Shown piece by piece: positions 12,501 to 26,715 of a DNA stretch of 64,000 nucleotides. The stretch's first letter is position 1; every line of letters starts with the position of its first letter. A model generated the notes under the pieces. The model was not told where the DNA came from, searched no databases, and saw only the letters and a program-made list of their open reading frames with translations. Source of the DNA: Lottia gigantea (Eukaryota > Mollusca > Gastropoda > Lottiidae); NCBI RefSeq assembly GCF_000327385.1, contig NW_008709463.1, forward strand, positions 1,150,449 to 1,214,448, read 5' to 3'. A program made the position numbers and the translations under genes.

Positions 12501-14307
12501 CACTGTCATCGTCTTTTGCCTTCACTTTACCAACGAATTGCCCCGAGGCTAAATTTTCCTTAATATTAAAGATATAAACAGGTTCGTCGAAGTAGGGAGA
12601 ATTGTCATTTTCATCAATTATCGATAAATACAGGGTCTCTGATGAAGAAAGGGGTGGAACGCCTCCGTCCTCAGCAATAACTGTAATATTAACGTTCTTT
12701 TCCGATTCATAATCGAACGAACCCAACACTATGACGTCACCTGTCGTCTGATTCACAAAGATTGTTGAAGTCATTGGTGAAACTCGTCCTAAACGATATG
12801 TTACAGCCCCGTTTTCTTCCACGTCTACGTCCGTCGCTCGCACAGTTGTCAATTTCAAACCGTTTTCATTGTTTTCAGAAACGTTTAGATATATTTTGTT
12901 ATTTTCGAAAACCGGAGAATTATCATTTACGTCGATAAGCATCACTTTCAAGCCAACTGTCGTTTGTAATGGTGGCTGTCCACCATCTTGGCAAACTAGA
13001 GACATCTGATGTGATGACTGAGTTTCTCTGTCTACTTTTTGGCTGAGAACAACTTTGAATTGATTTATTTTGATTTGACGGACACTGAATTCAGAAGAGT
13101 TCGATACGAAACATGAAACGACGCCATTTTGTCCTGAGTCTTTGTCGCTGGTTACGAAATGGGCTACAAGAGACCCAATACTTGCTGATTCCAAAATCTC
13201 AACAGTGTTATTTTCATTGAGAAGGTTGATTCTTATGGTTGGTGGATTGTTAGCATTGTCCAATACAGTCACTTGAACGATACACTGAGAAACTTTAATG
13301 TCCGAACCGGAATCGGTTGCTTCAATCACAATTCTTTTCGTTTGGCCTTGAAGGGGACTTAAGGACATAGTTGGATAGATCTCGCCGTTTTCTGAATTGA
13401 TTCCGAAATATCTAACAGCAGCAAAGTCAGTTTGTCTTGAACTGAATCGATAACTTATTTGACCGTTCGGGCCATCATCCGCATCCGTCGCGGAAACGGT
13501 CGTAAAGGCGACGTTGGTAGCAGTCGTTTCATTCACACTAGCATTGTACACAGTATTGGTAAATTGAGGCCAATTATCATTCACATCTGTAACATTAATA
13601 GACAGAGTCATCTCCCCCGATTTTCTTGGATTCCCTCCATCATACGCCATGACAGTTACGTCATAATGGCTGACACCTTCACGATCAAGCTCAGCAACTA
13701 TAACCAATCTCACTTCTATACTTCCATCCAATTTTCGCTGAGTTTTGATTCCAAAAACTGGGCTTTCAGGTACCAAGGAATAAGACTGAACAGAGTTACC
13801 CTCTCCTGTATCCAGGTCTGTAGCGCCATCTATTATGTAAGTTGAACCGATGGCAGCAGACTCCATGATAGCTAAATTTGATGTCACTTCCGGAAATAAT
13901 GGCGAGTTGTCATTGATGTCCTCAATGTTGATGTAAACGGTGATGGTATGGAAAAAAGAAGATCCTGGTTTTAGTGATTGTATTCCTACATTCAGCCGAA
14001 TCACACATGTAATCTGGAATCTGCAAATGGCTTCACGATCAATTCTTTCCACGGCCGATAGATACCCCGTTAAATTATTGAGGCGAAAGTTCGTTCTACT
14101 TGGTCCTGAATATAGCTGGAATTTCAGAAAGGGCATCTCGGTGGAGTCCAGCACTGATGATACATTCGAATCTGTGGAAAGGTCGGCAATCACTACAACA
14201 GGTCCTCGTTCTTCCTGCAAATCATAAAAGAGTTCATCCAGTTGACAGTTGACTCCATATAAGGACATCAACAGAATGAATGCCAGGACCACACTTGAGA
14301 TATTCAT
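9537..14307 (-). CDS. Protocadherin, seven cadherin repeats, three coding exons
   Basis: Single-pass homophilic adhesion receptor of the protocadherin group. Coding exons run 14307-11614 (phase 0), 10790-10700 and 10336-9537, giving 1194 residues. A signal peptide (about 1-21) precedes seven cadherin repeats. Their calcium-site linkers end near residues 128 (DINDN), 239 (DVNDN), 348 (degenerate DNANN), 458 (DVNDN), 563 (DENDN) and 666 (DQNDN), and the seventh repeat ends near 774. The membrane span is about 791-815. The whole ectodomain and span lie in one exon, a protocadherin hallmark. The tail of about 380 residues includes CDSGRGASECE in the 91-bp middle exon, a motif shared by invertebrate and delta protocadherins. 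The splice junctions are canonical (AAG/GTTCGT, CTAG/GAAAC, CAAG/GTGAG, GCAG/ACGAT) and keep the frame. The upstream 5' UTR is unresolved. Orthology to a named vertebrate gene is not claimed. Confidence 0.95.
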
Positions 14308-17049
14308 CCTCGTAACTTGTCACTCAGTGGCAGACGATAATTCTCCTTAAAACGCAGACGACATCCTTGATTTAATCTAAAAAAAATTATCTCAGTCTCT
14401 TCATTTGAATCCAATTTCAATTTCAACTCGTCAAGTGTCAGTAATCACACATAAATGTTTCGAACTAGAATACTCGTGCAATTTCTGTCAAAAGGCACTT
14501 AAAGTCAAATTCTCAGCAAGTGCGGAGTCAAACAGGGCTGACAGATACTGGAGATTGAAGTCGAATAGAAGTTTAATGCAGGATCCCTGCTGTTGATCGT
14601 AATACAAGAAGTACAATACTGAAAAGGTCAGTCGGTCCGCACGTTAACTTGATACAGCACCATCAATCGAACCCGACCTCATGTAGTAATAATTGTCTGA
14701 TGTTATCGGACTATCTTGTCTACTGTTTCGTTTTATAGGTGTTCCACCTCCACTAGTTTGTATTGTATTATATTTTATAGGGTGTCCAAACATGAAAATA
14801 ATTACGATATGCTAATAATTGTCAGTATTTGTCGATGGTAATCACAGCTTTAGAAACACGATACGAACACACTGTTCTGATTTTACGACCTGCTACTCCA
14901 CTCGTTAAAACGATATAAACAGTCGAAAATTAAATTTTCAAAATTTATAGTCACCGTTCTTCTTCACAAGAATTCTCTGCGTAATGGTCTTCTAATGATT
15001 CAGAACACAAAAAATATCCTTAAGCCAAAACATTGAGATCTTTATCGAAAAAAGATGAATATTTCAGCTATGACCGAAATAAATACAAACACACGAATGA
15101 TGTTATCTGACTTGAGCAATTATTAAAAATCGTTACGCTTCACAAATAAGGGGAAATGATTCAAAAGGTTAAAAATGTTAAATTTAATTTTAACAAAAGT
15201 TCGCGAAATAAGGGATGAAGTACTAGACGTGATGAGTTAACACTAGCCCCTTTTATTATTCCGTTTTTTTTATGATTCCTCAGGGTTAGGACCTCTCCGG
15301 GCGCCTGATGAATAATTTACACTCAAACACTGATAACATCAGTTAGCAGTCTTCTTTTCACGACAGAATTTTTCAATAATTTTCGAATATTCAAATATCC
15401 TAGGGTAAAAACACACTTTTCACTTTTCCTCGGGTAAAAATTCTAGAAATAATTTGTATAAATGTACGCTATATATCTTTTCGTTTTTACACTGTCGGAT
15501 GTCTTCTAATTTCACTTCAGGCTCTCGCTGCAGATTTTTTTTTCAAAGTTTCATTTACACTGAGAAGGTCGAGTTGACAGTTAATTATTTTTAAAGTTCA
15601 GAGTAAAATGATGTTTTAAATGTTGTAAGAGTATAAAACGATGGTTTGAGGTAATTAGAATAAACAAACGGTGCAGTGAAGTAATTGAATCTACCTGTAA
15701 TTTAACAGTACAGGTAACACACTGCTGTTTTACACCTCACGTACACAGATTCACACTTAAAATGTCAACGTTTCGACTGTACTCCTCTGCAGTTGGTGAT
15801 AATTTTGAATGTCAAGTGAATCACGACGTTTCAATTACACTCCTGTTTTTTAAAAAAAATTTGTCTCTCTTCGCATATACAGCTAATCTTCAGTTGTACG
15901 GTTTGAAGGCTTATTCAATGTGGTATTCAGCACAAGTTGTTCAAAAAGATTCCACGAAATACAGCTTTAATAAAACTTCAGCACTGTTGGTTACTCCGAA
16001 AGATCCAAGAATACAGCTTCAAAAGTTCCTGTTTCCAATATTTATTTCTAATGTCATACAATATCAAACGCCTTTTCAGTGTCACAACTCACAAGTAACG
16101 TTATAAGGTACATCAATTCACTATATCATTATTCAAGTCTCCCTCCCAAGTCAAGTTGGTCCTCTCCACAACGATATTTCAAGGCAGTTTAAAATTTATA
16201 TTTGTTGAAACTGAATTTGTAAAGGTTTAATCTCTCCTCTTAACGTATTTTACGCTCCATGGTTCATGAGACGAGCGTTTTACTGTCACTCTTTACACCT
16301 TTTTACAAGCATTATGTGTTAAACCACGCCTATTATTATACATTAACCAATCAAATGAGAGTATCATTGATTGGCACTAGTGCGTGAAGGATTGAATCTC
16401 GTCCTCAGCAAACAGATCAAGGGATTAGCTATAATCGCCTATCACAGACAATCCATAGTAATTAGTTAGGTTTTTATATCAAAATTTACAAGTTTTGTTT
16501 CAACTTGTACACAGTTACAGATTTTAAGTATATTTACGTTTCGAGTTAGGAGCATATTCTGTAAGTTTTAAAAATATCCAGAAAAGAGGCTAACCAGGCT
16601 CAGCAAGTCCCCCCCACACACTTTTAAATTCTTTATCATTTTACATAGTGAAACAATGGACAATTTGTTGCCCTGCTCGCTCCCCTCACCTGGTGTTTTT
16701 CACAACCTCAGACCTGTGTAACCTTTAATGTTTAATATACTGTGTTCAAAGTCTTAATGGTCATGTAAATAACCTGTATAAACCCCGACTATAATACAAA
16801 GGTTATCTTAATTAGATGCTAATTTATTCATAACATCATTTACTTAACATTAATATTGTCCTCATCTATAGCACGAGAGCGCGAGACTTGGCAAGTGCGA
16901 CACAAGATTAGAGGGCAAACATACAGGTGAATTTTCCTTACACCGGTTTTTAGACTACAGTTAAAACTGATGAGAATATTTGCTATCAAATTCTGGCAAT
17001 TTAGGTGCAATGGATTTATATGGATAGGTAAAAGCCATTGCACATTTGC

Positions 17050-17183
17050 ACATTTGCATCATTTGAGTGCAGGACTTGATTGAGGGGCAATCGTGTATGG
17101 TGTTAAGTTGCAGTAATGGAATTGGTCGGTTGTAAGAATTTGTTCAAGGGGAGCACCCCCGCCCTCTGTAGCTACGGGTCTGT
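17050..17183 (+). repeat. Family C dispersed repeat copy
   Basis: Includes GGACTTGATTGAGGGGCAAT, GTGTATGGTGTTAAGTTGCA, GTAATGGAATTGGTCGGTTG and the end TGTAGCTACGGGTCTG. It is one of the better preserved copies, with an internal segment missing relative to the 30.3-kb copy. Confidence 0.65.
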
Positions 17184-18049
17184 TTAAATGTACCCTACGT
17201 TATTTTGTTAAAAAGATTTAAGAAAAGTTTCAAATGTCCTCCAACGACCTCAACACTGCGACAACCTGTACGGTTTGTCTTCCTACACGTCCGTGGAATC
17301 TTTAATATTTAGGCAATCAACTTAGAGTGGATTTGGTCACGAAACTAAAACAGTGAAAGATCTGATGTAGACGAGGTGAGCTGTGCCCGGTCCAGGTATC
17401 TTACCAATGTCAACACTTAAAATAAACAGAAGTCAATATTTTAGTAAATACGACTCGGGCTATATTTAGACTCACTCGAGACTGGGGACTCTGGTTTAGC
17501 AGCCAAATCTCGTCTTCCGTCAACAAACTTCTTATTGGTTTAAAAATGAAAACAAACTCCTATTTTGGAGGAAAGATAGTGTCTTCATACATTGCCGTGT
17601 ATTTAATACGAAATTAAAGTACAGATAATCTAATCTATTGGTAGAGTTGTCGGTTTATTTGAGAATGATCCAAGGAAACTAAATAATGTATTGAAATGTC
17701 GACAGTGACAATATTAGAGGAAGCGTCATTTATTAGATAAACCAATTTATGTGATATTTCTCTGTCTAAATCATTGAATTAGTTTCTGATCAGAATGGCC
17801 TTGTAGAAACGATTTGACACTGTGCCACCTGAGAACATCACTCAGCAATATTATATATTCTTCAGACCATTTGTCTGTTATATGGTTATATAATGGTTAA
17901 TGGACAACGTAGGTAATAGCAAATCATCTATAATAGATTCGCTGGAATAAAACGATTATAAAAAGCATTATGTTAAAAATAAGAATTTGTTTCGTACGTT
18001 GGACTATCTAACCATAGTGCCAGCGCCGTAGTGAAAACGCAGACACAAC

Positions 18050-18120
18050 CTGTTTGATGGTTGACAAAACAGTAGGCTAATGTCCTTGTTACACACTGCA
18101 TGTCGTTGCTCGTCTTTATT
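18050..18120 (+). repeat. SINE tail fragment
   Basis: AACAGTAGGCTAATGTCCTT and TGCATGTCGTTGCTCGTCTT match the end of the SINE tail (compare 7.5 kb). The copy is short and decayed. Confidence 0.45.
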
Positions 18121-21100
18121 TGCCCAGAAAAGTGCAGGGCGTAAAATTTCATTTCATTTATTTTATTTATCAAACTGCAGAATAAATACAGAATAGAGAT
18201 GAGTTGATGCAACTGGCCTAGTTTCTTTAATAAATTTGATATCGCGACGGTTACAAGAAATAAATTTTACTGTGCGATGAAACAAGATACGATACGGTCA
18301 TATTACTTGTTATTAAAGGATTGAGGTTGTAAATCAGATTTCTCGCCGATATAACAACACTTAACATCCGAATTTACACTAAACATCAATGTTATTACAC
18401 ACTTGCAATCTCGGTCAGTGTTTTTATGGATGTTTTACAACCGATCACACGATTTTAACAAATATTTTCACAACTTTTCGTCTGTAATCCCCTTGTTTTC
18501 ATCCCTAGTACAAACAATACGCTGATTTTTAACATCCACGGACCCTAAAACGTTTTCAAACCGACAGATTATTTCTATATCTTGCCTTGAAGACGTTTGA
18601 CACCTTTCCACCGATTTGTATTCAATTACTGGGGATTTGTTTGTGCTTGTATTTATTCCCATGAGTGCCACGAGTTAGAGTCTTTCATGGCGAATTTTAA
18701 CCTTCTCACTTTACCTATAGTTGGACTCGAGAGGGTTAACAATGTGTTCACTGATTCCCTTTGTTTTAACCCTCTAATCCCCAGTTTTCAAGCAGTGTAT
18801 TCAAGGAGATGATTGCTATGAAAATAGACTGCAGGGAATTTTCCCACAATGCCGCCCATATAACTTACGATTTGATTCAAAAAACAGATTTTAGCCGTGA
18901 AATTAGAGCAGTTTTAATCATATGTTTACAGACATGACACTAATTTCCGAATGTTTCAAAATATTGTTTCAGAAGTGCAGAATTAGCCTCCATTTTGAAA
19001 ATTTAAGAAAACTGATTCAATGAATAGAAATATAACCACGGAATTAGGGCAATGGAATATTTTAATTATAGATAAAGAAATTTGACACTAATATTCAAAG
19101 TTTAGAGATATTTTTATAGGAAGAGAAATTAGTGTTGGTTTCACTTCGCTTTGTCTGTACCAATTAACAAAATGATTGATGTATAAAACGAGAGCTTTTA
19201 ACATTGATAATATTGCATTTTTAACAGTTTGTTCAATTATATTATTAATTTAGATGAAATGTTGTAGGCATATAAAGAAACTTGCACCACTATAATACAC
19301 ATGTTTGAATGTTTACCCCCACTGCAGATCAAATATTATTAAAATTAGCATACGATCTGAGCATATTATCCCTCGATATAATATTCCACTTTTGATTGTT
19401 TTTGAGTAATGGACCCTGTGCAATATACACACGTGAAAAGCTTGCCTGCATTAGGACTTTGGTTCTCTTGTAGCTCTAAATAAATGCTTTTAGAACTGTT
19501 CGTCGTATGAGAAAAACCGCACCAACCGGAAGTAACATATGACGCGAAAATAGAGGTTACTTATTTCACGCCATACACAGATATATTTCTTACGGCAGAA
19601 AAGCTTCAAAGATGGGAACTTCGCTACGTTTAGATTATCTCCACCCAGCTGGACCCTTTGACCATCAGAGAAAGCTAAAAAAAATGGTCAAAATTTCGCT
19701 TGAACCAGATAATGAGATGAGACCCTTCAGAATCTTTACGAGCACTTGATAATTTTAATGGTACGATAAGGATTACCCTAATGCCGGCCCCACATGGTGA
19801 AGGGGTCGTACAGGGAGTCGAATTTACATGGTTCGCAGAGCCATAAAAACTATTTTACGACCCATGTTAACCCTCTAACTATCGGTGGCAAACATTAACG
19901 TTTCTAAATGGTTTTAAGATAAAAAGTTAAAAGAAAGGGAAATTTGGGTCTGGGTGGACTAATGGCTCGTAATAAAAACCCAAAATACATTATACGTACA
20001 CAAAACGTTACTTTACGGATGTCATTTTGCTGATAATGAAGAATTGATTTCAATTAGAACCTATGCGCGTGTCATCTAGCGCAATATAGTATGCACCCTG
20101 TGGTCATCTTAATTTGAAAAAAAAAAATTCAATTGCATTATAATGAGATCTTTGTTCAATATAGTAATCCCTGAAATTAGAAAAAAAGGGCATGCTCCCC
20201 ATGACATATTCTGGGTATACATGTAGGCTAAAAGGGGCGCTGAAAATTATTTGATCCATTTTCCATTTATTCTGCGGCTGTAACCTTTTGTTATGTCACC
20301 ACTGTCGATGAAAGTTATATAACTTTATTTCTTATTTGTGGTTTTCAAAGTTTTTGTATTTTCACAGGCTTTGCCTTTATCTAAATTTCACTCTATTTCA
20401 CCCCAAACTTTCTACGTGTCTCGGTTATTTGTTCGGTGTATACTGAATGAATTTTTGAAGGAATTCCCGCAACCCCGGGGGTGGTGTAACAATGTAAGGG
20501 AAAGATCAAGCTCAGGTTGGAATGACAGGCTTGCTACTCGACCGTCATTCGGGATACAGGTCGTGTTTGATTAGTACATTCCCGGGCTCCCGTTGCGTTA
20601 AAAACAATAACAGCCTTCAAGAAAGTCAAAAGGTTATGCACACGTGTTAAATACAAATCAAACTGTGCACTTGTATCTTTCCGGAATTGGTGGCATTTTT
20701 AAGACCTTTTATTTTATCTTTAAAAGAATTTATTTATTTGCAGAAGAACCGCAGGGATAAGGTCAGGTTAAATGAGAGCTGCCGGTTTCAAATTATATGC
20801 CACTGAGTTCATGAACGTTTTCGCGATATTAGATCCAGTAATGAACTACAGCAAATTTTAAGATGAAACTCAGTTGAGTCGATCTTAATCTTAGCAAATA
20901 GAATGAAATAAGTATAAGGTTCAAACTCATGCAAGGAGACATTCGCTGAAGGCTGAGAAATTTCTAATCTAAGGCCAGAACTTTGGAGACTTGGCCCTTC
21001 AATCTCAACTACCTGTCAATTCTCTCCTGAATTTTAGAAGCAATAGAATGGTATTAATTAATCGCAGTGAATAAAACCTTTTTGCGCTTTATCCTATTCA

Positions 21101-24100
21101 CAATTTTCACGTCTAGGTTATTTCGGGAGATGTTATCTAAAAGGATGTGCAACAGGTTCGAATCTTTGATGTTAATCAGTAAGTATACACCGGTTCGTCA
21201 TCTTTTCATATAAAACTGGTAGTGTGAACGCTCTAAATAAAGAACCATTGTGAAAATCGATCATATCAATTTCTCGGTTTGCTTTAATTACTACACCGAT
21301 ACTTTTCTTTTTACATATATTCGTATTAGATGTATTGAAATGAGTTTCAATGAAAGCACTGGCTGAGGTCACAGAGTAATAGATAATTTTATTAATTATG
21401 TTTTGTGTCCATCTTTTCCCTTTGTATTTTCCCCACCATCAACTATTGTAACTCTTGCCCTTTGTGTCCGCTCATAATACATTTCGTTTCCCACCTCCGC
21501 ATTGCTCTGATTTTTATCTCTAAAATTCCTTATTAATTAAGAGGTTCGGGAAATCCCGCCCTAATTTAGTATATTGAATAAAAAATCTTTCAACTTTTCG
21601 AAGATGTTATCATTTTGAATTAGCGATCAGCAGAATTACATAGCGCCTCGTTTTCAATTGTTTTCAAACAAGGGGGTGATAACTCTAATCTATTAATCTA
21701 TTTGATTATCCAGGCGCTAATTGTACATGGTAAATAATCGGTGCTAATCTGGGATAAATTCATTGTTTGGTTTACAATCAGAAGCGATATCTTCCCAAGA
21801 GTATTTCTATCCGTCTAATTTTCAAAAATACTCCATTAATTAAGCAGTCTGTTGAAAATTAAATTTTAACCCATTTCACACCCATATTTTAAAAGTTAAT
21901 TTAATTAAAAGTCTTTTAGCCGCCATTACCACGATCTTCTTGGCCGAAATTTCACAAGTATGCACTTTTTAGACTGTCGCTGATTGTAATAAAAGGATTT
22001 TCACAAAACCTGCAAAAAGTTTCTTTTAATTAAAACTAATTGAAAAAAGGAAGAAATCTGAAAATTCACTGTGATACCGGTTTCAATGGAGCGCATTAAC
22101 TAATGTTGTTCAGTGCTGGCAATACGGCTATTTTCCGTCTATGATTCAAGCCAAATAATTCAACTGATCACAAATACTGCCCTAGAATCCATGTCGTTAT
22201 AATATTCATGCAAATCTTAATGTGGAAATAAGGTTTCTCTGAAATAGAGCTCCAGCACTACATTTTAGAACCACCAGCATCTTTTCAGATGTAGCATTCA
22301 CCAGACACGAGAACATCTGTACATTCTGATGCTTTCAGATTCTTGCGAGTCTCTGATACTTTCCATAAAACATAAGAGATTATGTGCAAGTTTTGTTGCA
22401 GTACAAAGTTCACTTCTCTGATTATGAATGTTGCAATTGTATAATTTCTCTTTAAAGTTTATTTGACAAAATTTTGTCCCTCTATTGCCTCGTTCCCTTG
22501 TGAGTTGTTTTCACAGGAAAGACATATTGATAACCAGATCTTCACATGATCAAAATTCAAGCCAAAGGGACATTTTATAATAAAATCATTATTTCATAAA
22601 GTAGAAATCACAATACTTTTTGGTTCAGTGATTTTACGAGCACACTTTTAAAAAGAAGTCTAATTTAAACATTTTTTCATCGTTTATTGAGTGTAAAGTG
22701 AAATAGTCTATACGTATGATTAGGTTGCATTATATTCTTCATAACCTAATTATAAGGTTACAGCGTAAAATTATAACCTTACAAAGTGCTGCCATGGCAA
22801 TAGAATAATATCGCTGTCACCCCCTCTTCGTTCAGCCCCACCCCTAAAGTTTTAACGAAGTAAGCAGACGCTAATTGGAGCCCTTAATTCTGTTTCTTTG
22901 ACAGATGGTTTTAAAAATGACTCAGGGTATTACCCTTACGCTGTATGACGAATCGCCTTCTCTGCTAATTTTTAAAAAAAAATCTCTCGAATTGCCTCTC
23001 CTCACCCGCCACTCCTTTCAGTAATTATCTCAGTCAGTTTAGACAAGTAAATGAATGAATATTAAAGGGTTTTCACCTGGGCCCTTATTATATCCGACTC
23101 CTACTGTGGTAATTAGGGACTAGTTATATTGAAGGAATCGTGTTATGTCTCAACCTTACCATTATAATGATGACTGTTTCATAATACTTAGCTAAGTGTG
23201 GTATATCGACCCAAATAATCGTTTGAAGTGGGGAATATCATCTAATATCACCCTGAAGTGGGCCATATCAGTTAAATAATATGAGCATAATCGTCGATAT
23301 TAGAACTTTTTCGAGATAGTCATAACACTTTTGCATAATATGCCATAAACCTCTCCAGATAATTGTTATATACAAATTCAATAACAGAACGATATAATTG
23401 TATTATTTATACAAAATTATGTTATGTCTTCTGTAAAATTGGCCATTCAATATTTTTAACCATTAACCATTAGAGGTTCTGAATCGTTTCTAAAAAAAAA
23501 TCCAACATGTTCATCAAAGTCACGCCTCTAAATCTGCTCTACTCTGCTCTGATCCAATTTCGGTTCGTTTACATTAGTGTGCTTTATGCTGCAAAAAAAC
23601 TGCGATGCTTTCAGGAGGCAATCTGAATTCTGATCTTGCATTATTTAGTCTAGAAGTGTTCAATTCAATTGCATTACACTGGTATTGTATAGTTCAGTCG
23701 GGGAGTTCCGAAGAAGCTCTATCCCTTTCAATGGTAATGGTCGACAACAGTGGCAGTACAACCATCACTGGTCATTCAGGACAATACAAGATGGCTCTCA
23801 GTCAATCCCAGATGAGTAGTCGATATAACGAGGTGAAGATAATTGGGGATGAAAACTGTGATATTTAATAATAGATGATAATCTTCAAGGATTAACATCA
23901 TTTTTACATTAGAATTATCTCCCCTTGTAATTACTCTTCATTGAACGCCGTAATTATCGTCTGTAATTATTGAACTGTTGGAAATGGCGGAGCGGAAACT
24001 TACAAAGGTGAGGTTCATGCCATCACTGCTTCGTCATTCCTCCACTATTCGTGTTTGTTTTGATGCACTTCAATTATAGCATTCCTAAAACATTATCAAA

Positions 24101-24239
24101 ATTAACAGGTGAGGAAGGTCTTCTAATTGATGACAAATCGTTCCATGACATCTGTCCGTCCATGTTATCTTCTCACGAAGTCACCAGAAGAGATTTATCA
24201 ATTCTTGTCCATATGGTTTTGAATTAAAACACAACTTAT

Positions 24240-24820
24240 CAAACATCTAAATTAAAACTGGTTTAATTTTAATCTCGCTTCATCTTTCAAACTCTTAATC
24301 AGCGTTTACAATTTACAGAGTTGCCGAATGAATTCAAACTAATTTGTAAATCAGATTTAAAATCTCCAAATCGTGTTAATAATTCTAAATTCCTGTGAAA
24401 TATTCGAGATTTAAACCGGCTTAAATTTTAATCTTCAATGTTTTCTTTCACGCCTTTAGATATAAATCCATCGGCAATAGATACAAATTTGTCGGCATGA
24501 TTAAGAGAACTTTATAAATTTAAAGATTAAATTTTGAAATATATTGAAAGTAGCACAAAGTGTGAAATATCGGACTTAAACCCGCTTAAATTTTAATCTT
24601 CACGTTTATCTTTCGCACCTTAAAACACAAAATTTGGCGGCATTGGCAACAGATTTGTCGGCATGATTAAGAGAACATTTATAAATTTAAAGATATATTG
24701 ATAAAAGTAGCACAAAGTGTAAAATATCGGACTTAAACCGACTTAAATTTTAATCTTCACATTATCTTTCTTGCAATAAAATAACAAATTCATCGGCATT
24801 GGTAACAAATTAACACAAGT
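24240..24820. repeat. Tandem repeat, about 160 bp period, 3-4 copies
   Basis: The block CTTAAATTTTAATCTTCA begins near 24419, 24584 and 24741, with a weaker copy near 24253. Between them recur GTCGGCATGATTAAGAGAAC and AGTAGCACAAAGTGT. Copies two and three are the most alike. The unit is AT-rich and satellite-like in length, but the array is short. No coding content. Confidence 0.75.
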
Positions 24821-25460
24821 AGAGCTGAAATGAAAATGACAGTGGTCAAATCAGGCGTTCTTAATCAGAATTATGTTGTACCATTGTTACGGTTTTTGCT
24901 TCAAAGGTAACATTATATTCACACGTGTTTCAAAAGTTTTGGATTTAATCGTATTCTACTACTGATGCGACAAATATAATTGAAGTAGTTGTAGCAATAG
25001 GGTAAATCTTAGTTGTTTAAGATATATTACTCCGACGATTGAACAGAAGCAGATAAAATACTTCGTAGATCGGTGTTTTGCTTCATCATAGGTAACTTGT
25101 AGATAACTTTTTGGGACAATGCGGCTCTTTAAACCTAATCTTATTTTTTGAATATTTCATTTTAATTATACTGATTTTCCTATCGACCCGTTAAAAAAAC
25201 CTCATTTAAACTGTGTGGGTCTGGATCTGTATATTTTTGTCGTCAATTTAATTCTAAAGCGGCTTGTTCACATTCTGGACAAGCAATATATCGCTAGAAG
25301 AAATCGTCTTAACGATAATTTATTACCAGACATCACTAAAGAAAAATATGTCAAACGATTTCACATGAATTAGAAGTTGGTCTTCAGATGTTAAAATCTT
25401 ATCCGATTTCCAGAGTCGTAAAAATGCCAGAATAGTTCCCTACTGTGTAATAATACCAAT

Positions 25461-25515
25461 CCCTAGGCCAGTGCTTTCATTGAGACTCGTCTCAATACAC
25501 CCTAACACCAATCAG
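25461..25515. repeat. Family D short dispersed motif
   Basis: CCTAGGCCAGTGCTTTCATT is followed by a GAGAC/GTCTC palindrome and a TAA-rich stretch. The same order occurs at 35.06 kb, and related versions at 33.18 and 52.92 kb carry CTTCTATAAGAGAGTATC. Confidence 0.5.
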
Positions 25516-26656
25516 TAAAGATTTTGTTATTAGGTAATATTGGCATTAGAGATATTAGATTGTAAATCTTTCAACAAACTGCAAAACCGGAAGCCTTTAG
25601 GGTCAGACAAACGAAAGGAGAACATTATAAGAAAATCCCAATTGAATATTTACTATGGCAGAATGCGGAATCTATTTCCACATTGAGAATTAATAGCTGA
25701 AAGGAAGGCTAATTTCAAATTTTTCATGGCAGAATTTTCCACATTGCACGACTTTCCTATCTTCATAAGACAAATCAGAAACAGAAAACAAAACGTAAAA
25801 ATCTATTAATTTTGTAATTATTATTATAAGGTATAATCAGGTCGACTCTCGGAAGCATCGGCACAGGCATCAGAATTTTTCTCTTCCATGAGGAGAATTC
25901 GAATCCAAGATACCTTATCGCCTAGCATTAGCAATCAAACTCAATCTGGGTAAGGACACCTAATCGACGCATTCTCCACAAATTACAAATAATTCTATAT
26001 CATTTAATAATTAGCACAGATTGTGACAATATGGCTCCATGCCTGTCAACGTATCGTGATATCCCTAATCCAGATTGAGTTCGACTTAAATCCAGATTAA
26101 AATCAAGATAACAATATATGGTTATGTGGTTCAAGAATCTGGACTAATGAGGACACTGCTGTGCAATAATTCTCCACGAAAGGGTGAAATTACCATATTC
26201 TTTTAAATATAGAAAGATTTTCTTTATATCTAGAAATCGGAATTGGGTAATAATAGATTTCTTTGTTATTTTTTTTCTTCCCAACCGCAAGGAATGGTGT
26301 TTAACGACGTACATTTCCAGCCATGTTCCATCTCAGCGAAAACAGACAATGTGAGATACTTTCTCTAGACGTAAACGAAATCGGTTTCCGTTTGTATGGA
26401 ACGTATGACAATTTTACGATGGTTGAAATCCGGATTACGTTTAAGCCCGATAATCGCTGATCGATCTGGGATCAAATCAATACTGGTCTGTGATAGATAT
26501 CGATCAAGACCAATATTATTTTAATGAGAGCGATAATCCCTGTTCGATAATCCTAATCTATAGATTATCTCTGATATTAAACTAACTATGATGTAATGTT
26601 CTCAGAAAATCATGGAAATTGGGACAAGGAAAAAAAGGGAAAAAAAACAAAACATG

Positions 26657-26715
26657 AGGTGTATCGCAGACACTGATAGCACCAATTTGCATCATTCCAA
26701 TTTTCAGTCTGACGT
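26657..26715. repeat. Unnamed dispersed repeat shared with 54.39 kb
   Basis: AGGTGTATCGCAGACACTGA, GCACCAATTTGC and ATTTTCAGTCTGAC align with 54387-54445 over about 58 bp with scattered differences. At 54.4 kb the segment abuts the 31-bp minisatellite. Open frames across it are not supported as genes. Confidence 0.5.

Noticed and set aside
13459-13845. 128-codon plus-strand frame
   Set aside because: Antisense shadow of the cadherin-repeat exon.
15762-16106. 114-codon frame upstream of the protocadherin
   Set aside because: No domain or signal and random composition; likely chance or 5' UTR sequence.
23605-23868. 87-codon frame in the gene desert
   Set aside because: No recognisable family and no splice partners; Ser-rich composition alone is not enough.
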